A DNA stretch of 64,000 bases from Streptomyces lincolnensis (GCF_001685355.1 NZ_CP016438.1:7440001-7504000); one strand, 5' to 3'; shown: positions 1-9,303, counted from the stretch's first letter. The notes: a model not told the origin generated them from the sequence alone. Numbers and translations are program-made.

Positions 1-1799
1 CCCGAGGCCCAGCCGTCCGGCCCCTTGGCCCAGTCGGCCAGTACGGTGACGACCGCGGCGACCACATCATCGGGTGCCGGGCCGTCCGGCGCCCGGGGCG
101 CGAGCAGCGGGCGGAGCCGGTTGCCCCAGCCGATGTCGGATAGCCTGCCCAGTGCCCGGCCCTGAGTGGCCTGCTCGCCGGGCGGGATACGGCCCTTGAG
201 GTTGACACCGATGGCCGGGAGACCGGTCGGCCACATCTTGCGGGTTTCCACGACGACACCGGCACGGGCCAGCGAGCCGCCCGCGGTGTCCAGGGCCGCC
301 GGGGAGACGTCGGCCGTGAAACGAGGGCCGGCGCAGTTGTCGCAGCGACCGCAGGAAGCGGCCTCCTCGTCGTCCAGTTGCCGCCGCAGGAACTCCATGC
401 GGCAGCCGGTCGTCGTGGCGTAGTCGCGCATGGCCTGCTGCTCGGTGGCGCGCTGTTTGGCGACCCAGGCGTAGCGCTCGGTGTCGTACGACCACGGAGC
501 GCCGGTGGCGATCCAGCCCCCCTTGACGCGGTGGACGGCGCCGTCCACGTCCAGGACCTTGAGCATGATCTCCAGTCGGGTGCGGTTCAGCTCCACGAGT
601 GGTTCCAGGGCGGGCAGGGACAGCGGCCGCTCCGCGCGCGCGAGGACGTCCAGGGTGCGGCGGACGGCCTCCTCGGGCGGGAACGCCACGGAGGCGAAGT
701 AGGACCAGATCGCCTCGTCCTCGCGGCCCGGCAGGAGCAGTACCTCGGCGTGCTCCACACCGCGCCCCGCGCGCCCGACCTGCTGGTAGTAGGCGATGGG
801 GGAGGAGGGCGAGCCGAGATGGACGACGAAGCCCAGGTCCGGCTTGTCGAACCCCATGCCGAGCGCGGACGTGGCGACCAGCGCCTTGACCTTGTTGGCG
901 AGCAACGCTTCCTCGGCCTGCTGACGCTCGGCGTTCTCCGTCTTCCCCGTGTACGAGGAGACGGTGTGCCCGCACTGCCGCAGGAAGGCGGTGACCTCTT
1001 CGGCGGCGGCCACGGTGAGGGTGTAGATGATCCCGGAGCCCGGCAGATCTCCCAGGTGATCGGCGAGCCACGCCAACCGGTGGGCGGCGTCGGGCAGTTG
1101 AAGTACGCCCAGACTCAGGCTCTCGCGGTCCAACGGCCCGCGCAGGACCAGCGCGTCCGAGCCGGTCCCCGTGCCCAGCTGCTCGGCCACGTCCGCGGTG
1201 ACCCGTGCGTTGGCGGTTGCGGTGGTGGCGAGCACAGGGACGCCCGACGGAAGGTCGGTGAGCATGGTGCGCAGTCGCCGGTAGTCGGGACGGAAGTCAT
1301 GGCCCCAGTCGGAGATGCAGTGGGCCTCGTCGACGACGAGGAGACCGGTGGCGGCGGACAGTTCCGGCAGGACGTTGTCGCGGAAGTCCGGGTTGTTGAG
1401 CCGCTCCGGACTGACCAGCAGGACGTCTACCGTGCCCGCGGCGACCTCGGCCCGGACGGTGTCCCACTCCTCCGTGTTCGAGGAGTTGATGGTTCTGGCG
1501 CGGATACCGGCGCGGGCGGCGGCCTCGACCTGGTTGCGCATGAGCGCGAGCAGGGGAGAGACGATCACGGTCGGTCCCGCGCCGCGCTCACGCAGCAGGG
1601 CGGTCGCCACGAAGTACACCGCGGACTTGCCCCAGCCCGTGCGCTGCACGACCAGGGCCCGGCGCTTGTCGGCGACCAGCGCCTCGATCGCCCGCCACTG
1701 GTCCTCGCGCAGCCGGGCGGAGCCGGTGTCGTCCCCGACGAGCCGGGCGAGGACCGTATCGGCCGCCGCTCGCAATTCCGCGTTGCTCGTGTGCGTCAT
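1..1799 (-). CDS. RecQ-family ATP-dependent DNA helicase (C-terminus beyond the left edge)
   Basis: A 3'-5' superfamily 2 DNA helicase expected to unwind recombination and repair intermediates. The frame read leftward from the ATG at 1799 is open to the window edge (599 codons), so the C-terminus is missing. Visible motifs are Walker A TGWGKS (about residues 54-59), the DEAH box VDEAH (156-160), SAT/TTAT-type motif III (ATTAT, about 191-195), the RecQ motif VI QQVGRAGRG (about 339-347), and a cysteine cluster CGRCDNC near residue 485 that fits the RecQ zinc-binding subdomain. The helicase box reads TGWGKS instead of the usual TGxGKS with a small residue, as in the actinobacterial RecQ-like branch. 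It is divergent from the DUF4192 gene, with 164 bp between the starts. The family is clear; whether it is the main RecQ or a paralogue cannot be told. Confidence 0.9.
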   Translation of the reverse strand, partial: MTHTSNAELRAAADTVLARLVGDDTGSARLREDQWRAIEALVADKRRALVVQRTGWGKSAVYFVATALLRERGAGPTVIVSPLLALMRNQVEAAARAGIRARTINSSNTEEWDTVRAEVAAGTVDVLLVSPERLNNPDFRDNVLPELSAATGLLVVDEAHCISDWGHDFRPDYRRLRTMLTDLPSGVPVLATTATANARVTADVAEQLGTGTGSDALVLRGPLDRESLSLGVLQLPDAAHRLAWLADHLGDLPGSGIIYTLTVAAAEEVTAFLRQCGHTVSSYTGKTENAERQQAEEALLANKVKALVATSALGMGFDKPDLGFVVHLGSPSSPIAYYQQVGRAGRGVEHAEVLLLPGREDEAIWSYFASVAFPPEEAVRRTLDVLARAERPLSLPALEPLVELNRTRLEIMLKVLDVDGAVHRVKGGWIATGAPWSYDTERYAWVAKQRATEQQAMRDYATTTGCRMEFLRRQLDDEEAASCGRCDNCAGPRFTADVSPAALDTAGGSLARAGVVVETRKMWPTGLPAIGVNLKGRIPPGEQATQGRALGRLSDIGWGNRLRPLLAPRAPDGPAPDDVVAAVVTVLADWAKGPDGWAS

Positions 1800-1963
1800 G
1801 CGTCCCATACAACAGGACGCCACTGACAGACGGGCCGGGCGGCCGTCCGAAGAGGTCCGGGCAGCGGGCTGCCGCCTACGCCGCAGCCCAGGGTTGATGT
1901 GTCCCTGGTGAGACTTATCCACAGGGGCAAGCGGAGTTTTGCGATCCGCGAGATCGTCTGCGC

Positions 1964-3523
1964 ATGACGAACCACAGCGAAACGACTGGATCAGCCGGGA
2001 ACGATGACATCGGCGGATGTGAGGGATATCGGACGCGCGGACAGAGCGACCCGGGCAGCGAGCGCTCCCAGGACGCCGAGCACGCCGAGCACGCCGAACA
2101 TGTCGAGTGCGTCACGTACGACACACACGGAAGCGACCATCAGGTCACCCTGCGAACCCCCGCCGAACTGGCCGATGCCCTGCCCTATCTGCTCGGATAC
2201 CGCCCGGAGGACAGCATCGTCCTGGTCGCCCTGCACGACCGGGGCGGACGGGGCCGGTTCGGAGGGCGGGCCCGACTCGGCATTCCCACGAACGAGGACG
2301 ACTGGGAGTCGGCCGCCCGGCAACTGGCGCACGGCCTGATCACGGGCAGCGAGCGCAGGGGCGCCAAGCCCGAGCAGATGGTCGCCTATCTCTGTCAGGA
2401 ACCGGCGAAGGGCGAGTCGGGACAACAGGTCATGCAGCGGCTGACCCGCCTCGCAGGGTTGCTGCGTACGGAGTGCGGTCGGCTCGACGTGCCGGTGATC
2501 GAGGCGCTGTGCATTTCCGGCGGACGCTTCTGGTCGTACTGCTGCCCGAGCGAGGGATGCTGCCCCGTCGAGGGGATTCCGATGGGCCTGCCCGGCACGT
2601 CGGTACTGGCCGCCGCGGCGACATACGCCGGGCTTCAGGTGCGCGGCACGCTGCGCGAGTTGCGGGCCCGACTGCTGCCCTGGGAGACCGCCGCGGTGCT
2701 GGACCAGGAGATCGTCCTGGACGCGACCAGCATGGTGCAGGTTCCCAGGATGTTCGACGAAGCCGACCGTGTGGCCGTGGCGGAGGAGACGGTCGCACTC
2801 GCCGAGCGGGTCATGAAGCGGTTCGCCGAGGCCCCACCCGTATCCGGAGCCCTCCAGGCGGACCTGCGCGACGACGCGCTCCTCGGACACGAAGAAGCGG
2901 CCACGCTGATCCTCGGTCTCCAGGACCGTACGACCCGTGACCGCGCGGCCGAGTGGATGGAGGGTGAGGAGGCCGGTCCGGCTCTGCGGCTCTGGCGGGC
3001 CCTGGCCCGCCGCTGCGTCGGTCCGTACGGCGAGCATGCCGCGGCGCCGCTCACCCTCGCCGGCTGGGTCGCCTGGTCCACCGGTGACGACATCGAGGCC
3101 AGGGAAGCCCTGGCCATGGCCCTGGGCGCCGACCACGGGTATCTCTTCGCCCGTCTCCTGCACCAGGCCTGCAACGAAGGGCTGGACCCGGAGTCCATCC
3201 GCCGCTGCCTGCGCACGGAACGCGAGGCGCGGACGGCCCGTGCCCGCGAGGCCGCCGGGGAGTCAACCGCCCCGGAAGTCGAAGAACCGGCACACCCCGA
3301 GGTGCCCTCCGGGCGACCGCAGGCGCGTACCCGACGTCGCCGAAGGGACGGAGCGAGCAGTGCCACGCGCCCCAGTACCGCGAAGTCGGGGTCGACGCGT
3401 CCCCGGCCGTCGGGGAGCCAGGGCACTGAGCCACGATCGCCGGGGAAGCTCGACACGCGTCGGCGCAGCGCCTGCTCCCAAGAAGTGCGGTCGCCGGACG
3501 AGGCCTGCGAGGAACAGCCGTGA
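1964..3523 (+). CDS. DUF4192-domain protein
   Basis: A 519-residue protein of unknown function, from an ATG at 1964 with no convincing Shine-Dalgarno sequence. The recognisable DUF4192 domain begins near residue 62 (VTLRTPAELADALPYLLGY) and runs to about residue 410; its pattern of P-L-L-G-Y followed by a hydrophobic strand is typical of this actinobacterial family. The first 55 residues are low complexity and include three tandem AEH triplets (bases 2074-2100). The last 100 residues are Arg/Pro/Ser-rich and look disordered. No signal peptide or membrane segment is visible. The next gene starts 281 bases downstream on the same strand. I do not know a function for the family, and the genomic context does not supply one. 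Confidence 0.8.
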   Translation: MTNHSETTGSAGNDDIGGCEGYRTRGQSDPGSERSQDAEHAEHAEHVECVTYDTHGSDHQVTLRTPAELADALPYLLGYRPEDSIVLVALHDRGGRGRFGGRARLGIPTNEDDWESAARQLAHGLITGSERRGAKPEQMVAYLCQEPAKGESGQQVMQRLTRLAGLLRTECGRLDVPVIEALCISGGRFWSYCCPSEGCCPVEGIPMGLPGTSVLAAAATYAGLQVRGTLRELRARLLPWETAAVLDQEIVLDATSMVQVPRMFDEADRVAVAEETVALAERVMKRFAEAPPVSGALQADLRDDALLGHEEAATLILGLQDRTTRDRAAEWMEGEEAGPALRLWRALARRCVGPYGEHAAAPLTLAGWVAWSTGDDIEAREALAMALGADHGYLFARLLHQACNEGLDPESIRRCLRTEREARTARAREAAGESTAPEVEEPAHPEVPSGRPQARTRRRRRDGASSATRPSTAKSGSTRPRPSGSQGTEPRSPGKLDTRRRSACSQEVRSPDEACEEQP

Positions 3524-3804
3524 GTGACTTTCCTGAGCGCCCACTCCGCAGCGTCGGGAGCCGACAGCGGGCGTCGTGTGCGGACGCCCTCCTCCAGCCA
3601 CCGGAACGGGGCGAGCAGCCCTGAAGGGAGTGCGGGACATGGCGAGGATCGGTTGGACAGTCACCCTCTGGGCATGTGGCCTGGCCAGGTACGTTCGGAG
3701 CGCCCTCAGCCGACTGCTGGGAGCGCACTCTCCGCCATGCCGCCATTCGGTCGGCTTCCGCTGCGATGGGCGTGACCCCGCAGTGGTCCGTCCCGTTCAC
3801 CTGA
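3524..3804 (+). other. 281-base spacer, no gene recognised
   Basis: This spacer lies between the DUF4192 stop and the first possible start of the debranching-enzyme frame. I found no conserved reading frame, no clear terminator hairpin and no strong promoter. An in-frame TGA ends at 3804, immediately before the GTG at 3805, so the downstream frame cannot extend into it. Confidence 0.5.
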
Positions 3805-6336
3805 GTGGCGGAACGCCTGGACGGGCCGTACCGCCGTACCGCCCTTGTCCCTCAGGAGCCCCGCACCCGGCGTCGCACACGCCCGAGGCGCACAGCGCGC
3901 AGAGGAAGCCGCCCCTTGCATCAGCCGACTCCGCCCTCCGCCGCCGACGACGACCGTCCGGTTCTCGGCACGGCCACCTCGCCCTGGAGAGGAGGCGCCA
4001 ACCCGCCGCGGGAAGGACCCCTCCGCTTACCTCAAGCTCAGGCCGAGCCGCTCAGGAGCCCGGGCGAGCCGACTCCCGAGGCGGATACGCCACTCACCGA
4101 TCGGTACCAGCTGTCCGCCGGGGAGAGCCGACGCTCGTCCCCATGGGAGAGGACCGCCCGACGCCCGCCCCTCCCCGCCGAGCAGAGCCCATCATCCTCG
4201 CCGCCCACCGGTCAGCGCCCCTCCTCGCCTCCTACGGAGCAAAGTCGGCCCTCCCCTTCGGGCCGGTCCTACCCGGACGCGACCCCGGCGGCCCAGGGCC
4301 CGGCCGCGTCGGCATCGACGGCGCGTCGCCCCGTACCGACAGCCCCACAAGGACGTCAGGCTGCCCCTTTCCCGGCTCCTCGGGGACCTGCCGACCTGCC
4401 TCCCGCCCACACCGCGCTCATCTGCGTCGCGCTCCCCGGCCTCGCCATCTCCACGGACCAGGGGCAGTTGACCGGCCGTGGTCTGGAGGGCTTCTACCGC
4501 GCGGGCCGACGTGTGCTCTCGCGCTGCCAGGTCCGGGTCGCCGGGCGCGAACCTCTCGCGGTCCAGGCTCGCAGGACCGCGGCGGACCGGGCACGCTTCG
4601 TGGGAACGGTGCGTGCCTCCCCCGGCAACGGTCCGGACCCGGACGTCATGGTCGAGCGCACTCGCCACGCGGACGGCACGGAACGCATCACGCTGCACAG
4701 CGCGGCCCTCCGCCCGTTGCGCCTGCCGGTGGAGGTCGCCCTCGGTACCGACCTGGCCGATCTGGGCGCCATCGCGGCCGGCCGCGCGGGCCCCGAGCTG
4801 CCTGCCAGCGTCCATGATTCGGGCCTGCGGTGGTCCTCGGCCGGCGGGAGCACGTCGGTCACGGCCGACCCGCCGCCCACGGACGCACTGGCCTCGGCGG
4901 GGCTGCTGCGCTGGGAGTTCGACCTGCCCCCGGGTGGCACGGCCAGTGTGGAACTGCGGGTGCAGGTGGACGGAGCGGGACCGGTCAGGGCGGCGGGGCG
5001 TGCGGCCACGAGTCCGCTGGCCCCGGCGCGGGCGACGGGCGACCATCCTGGCGTCCGCAGGTTCCTGCACACGAGCGTCGAGGACCTGCACTCCCTGTTG
5101 CTGCGCGATCCGGCGTATCCGGCCGACACCCATCTCGCGGCGGGAGTGCCCTGGCGCTGTGGCATGGCGCCGGCCGACGCGCTCACCGCCGCCCGGATGA
5201 CCCTGCCCTTGGGCACGCGCCTCGCGGCGGGCACGTTGCGCACTCTGGCCCGGACGCAACTCCAGGGCACCGGGCCGCAGTCGGGCATGATCCCCGGCCC
5301 ACGGCGGGACGCCGGACCGCATCTGCCGCCCAGTTGTACGGGCACGGAGGCGACCCTGCTGTTTCCCACGCTGCTCGCGGAGGCCCGCCGATGGGGCCTT
5401 TCACGGCAGGAGACGGAGGAGCTGCTGCCCACCGCCGAGCGCTGTCTGGCCTGGCTGCGGACGACGGTGGCCGACGGGACGTATCTGTGCGATCCGCATC
5501 CCGGCGGCCCGGTCCGCTGCGAGACACAGGCCCATGCCCATCGCGCGGCGCTGCTGGGTGCCGACCTGCTCGACGCGTACGGCAGGAAGGGAGGCGCGGA
5601 GCTGCGGCAGTGGGCCCAGCAGTTGCGGACCGCGTTCCGCGAGGACTTCTGGGTCGAGGACCGCGGCGGCGGCCGGCCGGCAGCGGCCCGTGCCCCGGAC
5701 GGCCGCCGGATGCCGCAGCTCGGTGCCGCGGCCGCCCACCTGCTCGACACCGGCCTGCTCGGCGGTGGCGACCTCGCCCCGGGGCTGCTCGACAGGGTGC
5801 AGACCGAACAACTCGCCCGACTGCTGGGCAGCCCTGCTCTGGACTCCGGGTGGGGTGTGCGCGGGCTGGGCGTGAAGGAGGCGGGCTACAACCCGTTCGG
5901 CCACCGCGCCGGCGCCGTCCGGGTCCAGGAGACGGCGGTCGCCGTGGCGGGGCTGGCCGCGGCCGGCTACGAGAAGGAGGTCGGCTCGCTGCTGCGGGGT
6001 GTCCTGGCGGCCGCCGAGGCTTTCGGCCACCGGCTGCCGGAGATGTACGCGGGGGAGCAGCGCACCGACGGGAGTGCTCCCTCTCCGCACCCGGCTGCCT
6101 GTCACCCCTCGGCGACGGCGGCCGCCGCCGGGGTGCTGCTGCTGACCACCCTCGCGGGCCTGCGCCCCGACGCCCCCGCGGGTACGGTCACGCTGCGCCC
6201 GGTGCGCAGCGCACCGCTCGGCGAGATCGTCCTGACCGGGCTGTGGGTCGGGGGCGCCCCCTTCTCGGTGCGGGTCAGCCGGCTCGGCCTGGCCATGGTC
6301 GAGGAAGCGGCGGACGGACTCCAGCTGAGGTCGTGA
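3805..6336 (+). CDS. Glycogen-debranching-type enzyme (amylo-alpha-1,6-glucosidase family) with a disordered N-terminal extension
   Basis: The protein has an N-terminal glycogen-debranching (GDE_N_bis-like) beta domain, starting near residue 207 (ALICVALPGLAISTDQGQLT), followed by an alpha/alpha-barrel glycosidase-like region from about residue 420 to 830. It contains the GMIPG and CTGTEATLLFP stretches typical of these proteins. It is expected to act on alpha-glucan or another glucoside in the cytoplasm. The GTG at 3805 is the only ATG/GTG in this frame before the domain, which forces a 205-residue Pro/Ser/Arg-rich extension. That extension contains a TTA leucine codon at 4027-4029, rare in Streptomyces and dependent on bldA tRNA. 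Either the extension is real and expression is developmentally gated, or translation starts at an unusual internal codon. The substrate cannot be assigned. The Nudix-type regulator gene follows 130 bases downstream and may be related functionally. Confidence 0.75.
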   Translation: MAERLDGPYRRTALVPQEPRTRRRTRPRRTARRGSRPLHQPTPPSAADDDRPVLGTATSPWRGGANPPREGPLRLPQAQAEPLRSPGEPTPEADTPLTDRYQLSAGESRRSSPWERTARRPPLPAEQSPSSSPPTGQRPSSPPTEQSRPSPSGRSYPDATPAAQGPAASASTARRPVPTAPQGRQAAPFPAPRGPADLPPAHTALICVALPGLAISTDQGQLTGRGLEGFYRAGRRVLSRCQVRVAGREPLAVQARRTAADRARFVGTVRASPGNGPDPDVMVERTRHADGTERITLHSAALRPLRLPVEVALGTDLADLGAIAAGRAGPELPASVHDSGLRWSSAGGSTSVTADPPPTDALASAGLLRWEFDLPPGGTASVELRVQVDGAGPVRAAGRAATSPLAPARATGDHPGVRRFLHTSVEDLHSLLLRDPAYPADTHLAAGVPWRCGMAPADALTAARMTLPLGTRLAAGTLRTLARTQLQGTGPQSGMIPGPRRDAGPHLPPSCTGTEATLLFPTLLAEARRWGLSRQETEELLPTAERCLAWLRTTVADGTYLCDPHPGGPVRCETQAHAHRAALLGADLLDAYGRKGGAELRQWAQQLRTAFREDFWVEDRGGGRPAAARAPDGRRMPQLGAAAAHLLDTGLLGGGDLAPGLLDRVQTEQLARLLGSPALDSGWGVRGLGVKEAGYNPFGHRAGAVRVQETAVAVAGLAAAGYEKEVGSLLRGVLAAAEAFGHRLPEMYAGEQRTDGSAPSPHPAACHPSATAAAAGVLLLTTLAGLRPDAPAGTVTLRPVRSAPLGEIVLTGLWVGGAPFSVRVSRLGLAMVEEAADGLQLRS

Positions 6337-6432
6337 CCTGGTGTGACGCGGCGTCGGACGACGACCGGGGCACGTCCTGGACGTGTGGACCGTCCGCACT
6401 GGGACGACCTCTGACGCGGTGGACGAAGGGAC

Positions 6433-6460
6433 TGTTTATCGTCAAGCAGACGACTATGAT
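6433..6460 (+). promoter_or_regulatory. Probable leaderless promoter with overlapping inverted repeat for the Nudix regulator gene
   Basis: A near-consensus -10 hexamer TATGAT (6455-6460) lies exactly 6 bases before the ATG at 6467, the spacing expected for a leaderless transcript. An imperfect inverted repeat TATCGTC-AAGCA-GACGACT (about 6438-6456) fills the spacer and touches the -10. A weak -35 candidate, TGTTTA, lies at 6433-6438. The geometry fits repression, possibly autoregulation by the encoded NrtR-like protein; that is inferred. Confidence 0.5.
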
Positions 6461-6466
6461 CGCCGC

Positions 6467-7225
6467 ATGCCCTACGACCCGTCAGCCTTTCCGCCCTTCG
6501 CCGTCACCGTGGACCTGGTCGTGCTGACCGTGCGTCGCCATTCCCTGTGCGCGCTGGCGGTGCGCAGGGGTGAACCGCCGTTCCAGGGTCGATGGGCGCT
6601 TCCCGGCGGATTCGTACGGGCCGACGAGGATCTGGCGCAGGCGGCGGCGCGTGAGTTGGCGGAGGAGACCGGGCTGCGCGCCCACGACCCGTCCGTCCCC
6701 GCCCAGGACAACGGTGCCCATCTGGAACAGCTCGCGACCTACGGCGATCCCAAGCGCGACCCGCGGATGCGTGTCGTCAGCGTCGCGCACCTCGCCCTCG
6801 CCCCCGACCTGCCCGCTCCCCGGGCGGGCGGCGACGCCAGCAATGTGCGCTGGGCGCCCGTGGAGGAACTGTTGCAGCAGGGCGGCTACGGCCGTGACGG
6901 CGAACCCGTCGCCCCGCTCGCCTTCGACCACGCCCAGATCCTGGCGGACGGCGTGGAACGCGCCCGTTCCAAGATCGAGTACTCGTCCCTGGCCACCGCG
7001 TTCTGCCCGCCGGAGTTCACCGTCGGAGAGCTGCGCCGCGTCTACGAGGCGGTCTGGGGCGTCGCTCTGGACCCGCGCAACTTCCACCGCAAGGTGACGG
7101 GCACACCGGGCTTTCTGGTCCCCACCGGCGGTACGACCACTCGCCAGGGCGGCCGCCCGGCCCAGCTGTTCCGCGCGGGCGGCGCCACCTTGCTCAACCC
7201 TCCGATGCTGCGCCCTGAAGTGTGA
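6467..7225 (+). CDS. NrtR-type Nudix-domain transcriptional regulator
   Basis: This 252-residue protein has an N-terminal Nudix fold and a C-terminal winged-helix region (about residues 170-235, with the YEAVWGVALDPRNFHRKV segment characteristic of the NrtR group). NrtR proteins sense ADP-ribose-type ligands and control NAD-metabolism or sugar-related genes. The Nudix box here is intact (GFVRADE then REL.EETGL, residues 47-69), so unlike many NrtR members it could still hydrolyse a nucleotide diphosphate. I chose the ATG at 6467 over an upstream in-frame start at 6383 because a strong -10 lies 6 bases before it and the fold begins there. No NAD-biosynthesis gene is adjacent. The neighbouring debranching enzyme upstream and ABC transporter downstream are the possible local targets. 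Confidence 0.85.
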   Translation: MPYDPSAFPPFAVTVDLVVLTVRRHSLCALAVRRGEPPFQGRWALPGGFVRADEDLAQAAARELAEETGLRAHDPSVPAQDNGAHLEQLATYGDPKRDPRMRVVSVAHLALAPDLPAPRAGGDASNVRWAPVEELLQQGGYGRDGEPVAPLAFDHAQILADGVERARSKIEYSSLATAFCPPEFTVGELRRVYEAVWGVALDPRNFHRKVTGTPGFLVPTGGTTTRQGGRPAQLFRAGGATLLNPPMLRPEV

Positions 7226-7347
7226 ACCGAGGCTGAAGGCCTGCCGGAACCGGCCGTGGGCCGACCCCTGTTCCGAACGGCGAACAGAGGTCCGAAGTGG
7301 TTCTCGCCGCCTCTGGAGCGGGCCGTGCGATGCCCGGAAAAACGGAC

Positions 7348-7362
7348 ATAGCGCGCTATCTT
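7348..7362 (+). promoter_or_regulatory. Palindrome overlapping the -10 of the ABC fusion gene
   Basis: A perfect 12-bp palindrome ATAGCGCGCTAT (7348-7359) overlaps a -10-like TATCTT (7357-7362). The -10 sits 7 bases before the GTG at 7370, a leaderless arrangement. The palindrome is a plausible repressor site. No -35 of quality is visible. Confidence 0.4.
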
Positions 7363-7369
7363 GCTACGG

Positions 7370-9241
7370 GTGATCCAGGCCTTCGGACTGACCAGCAACT
7401 CCCGCAAAGGCGTTCCGCCCGCGGTCGACGACCTCTCCTTCGAAGCGCGCGCAGGCCGTGTCACCGCACTCCTGGGAGCGCAGGGCGCGGGTAAGACGAC
7501 GGCGCTCAGGTTGATGCTCGAACTGCAACAGGGCCGTGGCGTCACCTACTTCAGAGGTCGGCCCCTGCACCGCATCGCCCACCCCTCACGCGAAGTCGGT
7601 GTCCTCCTGGGGGATGTGCCGGGCCATCCCGCCCGTACGGTCCGCGGTCATCTCCGCATGCTCTGTGCCGCAGCGGGAGTCCCGGTCCGGCGGGCCGACG
7701 AGGTTCTGGAGGTGGTCGGCCTCGTCAGCCTGCGCGACGAGCGGCTCGGCACCCTCTCGCGCGGCATGGACCGGCGCCTCGGTCTGGCCTGCGCGTTGCT
7801 CTCCGACCCGCACACGCTCGTGCTCGACGATCCCGCCGACGAGCTGTCCACACGAGAGTGCCACTGGCTGCACGGCATGCTGCGGGCTCATGCGAGCCAG
7901 GGTGGGACGGTCCTGTTCACCACGGCCGATCCCAAGGAGGCCGCACGTGCCGCCGACCGCGTCGTCACCTTGGAGAAGGGTGCGCTGGTCGCGGACCAGG
8001 ACGTCGCGGACTTCGCCCGGACCAGACTGCGGCCCCGTGTGGCCGTCCGCACCCCTCACGCGGCCCGTCTCGCGGCTCTGCTGGCCAAGGAGGCCCGCGC
8101 CTCTCAGCGCTCCGTCGAGGTCGTACGGGAGGGCGGCAACCGCCTGTCCGTGTACGGCAGTACATGTGCCGACGTCGGCGAGACCGCCTTCCGGTACGGC
8201 GTCCTCGTCCACCAACTCGCCGACGAGATCGGGGACATGGGTCCGGGAGCGGGAGAGCCTCCCTCGGAGGCTCCAGGCGGGCCCGGCGGGGCACGGGCGG
8301 ACGCGGGCCCGACGGAACCCACGGGGTCTTCCGTGAGGGGTGCATCCGGTCAGCCCGGCGACAGGGGCGAGGGGGAGCACCAGCCCCGAGTCGTTGCGGG
8401 CTCCGCCGACGCTCTCAGGACGGCGGATCCGCTGTCCCCCCTGCCGCCCCCGATCGCCGTCCGCCCGGCGCCCAGCCCGTTGCGTCCGCTGCGCTACGAA
8501 CTGCGCCGCGCAGCCGGAGTGGGCACCGGGTTCCTCACCGGAGCCGCCGTCCTCGTCACCTCCGCCCTCACCGCCGTACTTCTGGCCCGCGTCGGGCACA
8601 CCCCACAGCCGCGTCTGCTGGCCGCATGGCCGCGGGAGATGCCGCTGCCACCGGCCGCCCTCGGCGCTGGGCTGCTCGGGGCGCTCGCCTTCGGTGATGA
8701 GTTCCGCCACCCCGCCCTGGCCGCGGATCGCGGCACGGTGCCCCGCCGGCTGGGGCTGCTCGCCGCCAAACTCGTCGTCACCGCTGCCACCGCCCTGCTG
8801 CTGGCCTTCCTCACCGTGGGCTGCGATGCCGAAGTGCTCTATCTCGTCTACGGTCGGGAACTCGCCGAGGTTCCCGACGACTGGATGTCGCTGAGCGTGA
8901 GTTGGCTCGGGCTCATGGTCGGGTGCGCCTGGGCCGGTGTCCTGGCCGCCGGGGTCTTCCGCTCCACCACGGCCGGACTCGCGGTCGTGGTCGCCGTACC
9001 GGTCCTCGTCGTGCCCCTCGTACAAAAGGTCTTGGAGGGGGCGTCCGTGCGGACGGCGGCCGCCGGATTTCCCGCGCGGTTGCGCGAGGTGTTCCTGCTT
9101 CAGTGGCCCTTCGGTGGAGAGCGCTATCTGTCGGCCGTGGCACGGGTCGTGGCTCAACCCGTGGGTGGAGCGCTGACGTTGTCACTCATGGCGCTGCTCT
9201 GCGCGTATGTGCTCACGACCCTGCGCAGCAGGGTCCGGTGA
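7370..9241 (+). CDS. ABC transporter, ATPase and membrane domain fused, with degenerate catalytic motifs
   Basis: A 623-residue protein with an N-terminal ATP-binding domain (about residues 1-260; Walker A GAQGAGKTT near residue 41), an acidic/Gly/Pro linker (about 285-350), and a C-terminal membrane domain with about five or six hydrophobic segments (about 385-620). The ATPase motifs are unusual. The signature reads LSRGM rather than LSGGQ, the Walker B reads LVLDDP with Asp where the catalytic Glu normally lies, and the switch region reads TTADP without the usual His. This suggests slow or absent hydrolysis. The nearest kin are drug-exporter/ABC-2-type systems. The GTG at 7370 is preferred over a TTG at 7361 because of the -10 spacing. 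It lies upstream of whiH on the same strand. Substrate unknown. Confidence 0.75.
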   Translation: MIQAFGLTSNSRKGVPPAVDDLSFEARAGRVTALLGAQGAGKTTALRLMLELQQGRGVTYFRGRPLHRIAHPSREVGVLLGDVPGHPARTVRGHLRMLCAAAGVPVRRADEVLEVVGLVSLRDERLGTLSRGMDRRLGLACALLSDPHTLVLDDPADELSTRECHWLHGMLRAHASQGGTVLFTTADPKEAARAADRVVTLEKGALVADQDVADFARTRLRPRVAVRTPHAARLAALLAKEARASQRSVEVVREGGNRLSVYGSTCADVGETAFRYGVLVHQLADEIGDMGPGAGEPPSEAPGGPGGARADAGPTEPTGSSVRGASGQPGDRGEGEHQPRVVAGSADALRTADPLSPLPPPIAVRPAPSPLRPLRYELRRAAGVGTGFLTGAAVLVTSALTAVLLARVGHTPQPRLLAAWPREMPLPPAALGAGLLGALAFGDEFRHPALAADRGTVPRRLGLLAAKLVVTAATALLLAFLTVGCDAEVLYLVYGRELAEVPDDWMSLSVSWLGLMVGCAWAGVLAAGVFRSTTAGLAVVVAVPVLVVPLVQKVLEGASVRTAAAGFPARLREVFLLQWPFGGERYLSAVARVVAQPVGGALTLSLMALLCAYVLTTLRSRVR

Positions 9242-9303
9242 CGACCGTCCGCGGTCTCCGGGTGAACCTTTGCGCACAACTCCGCACGGAAAGCCCATTT
9301 CTT

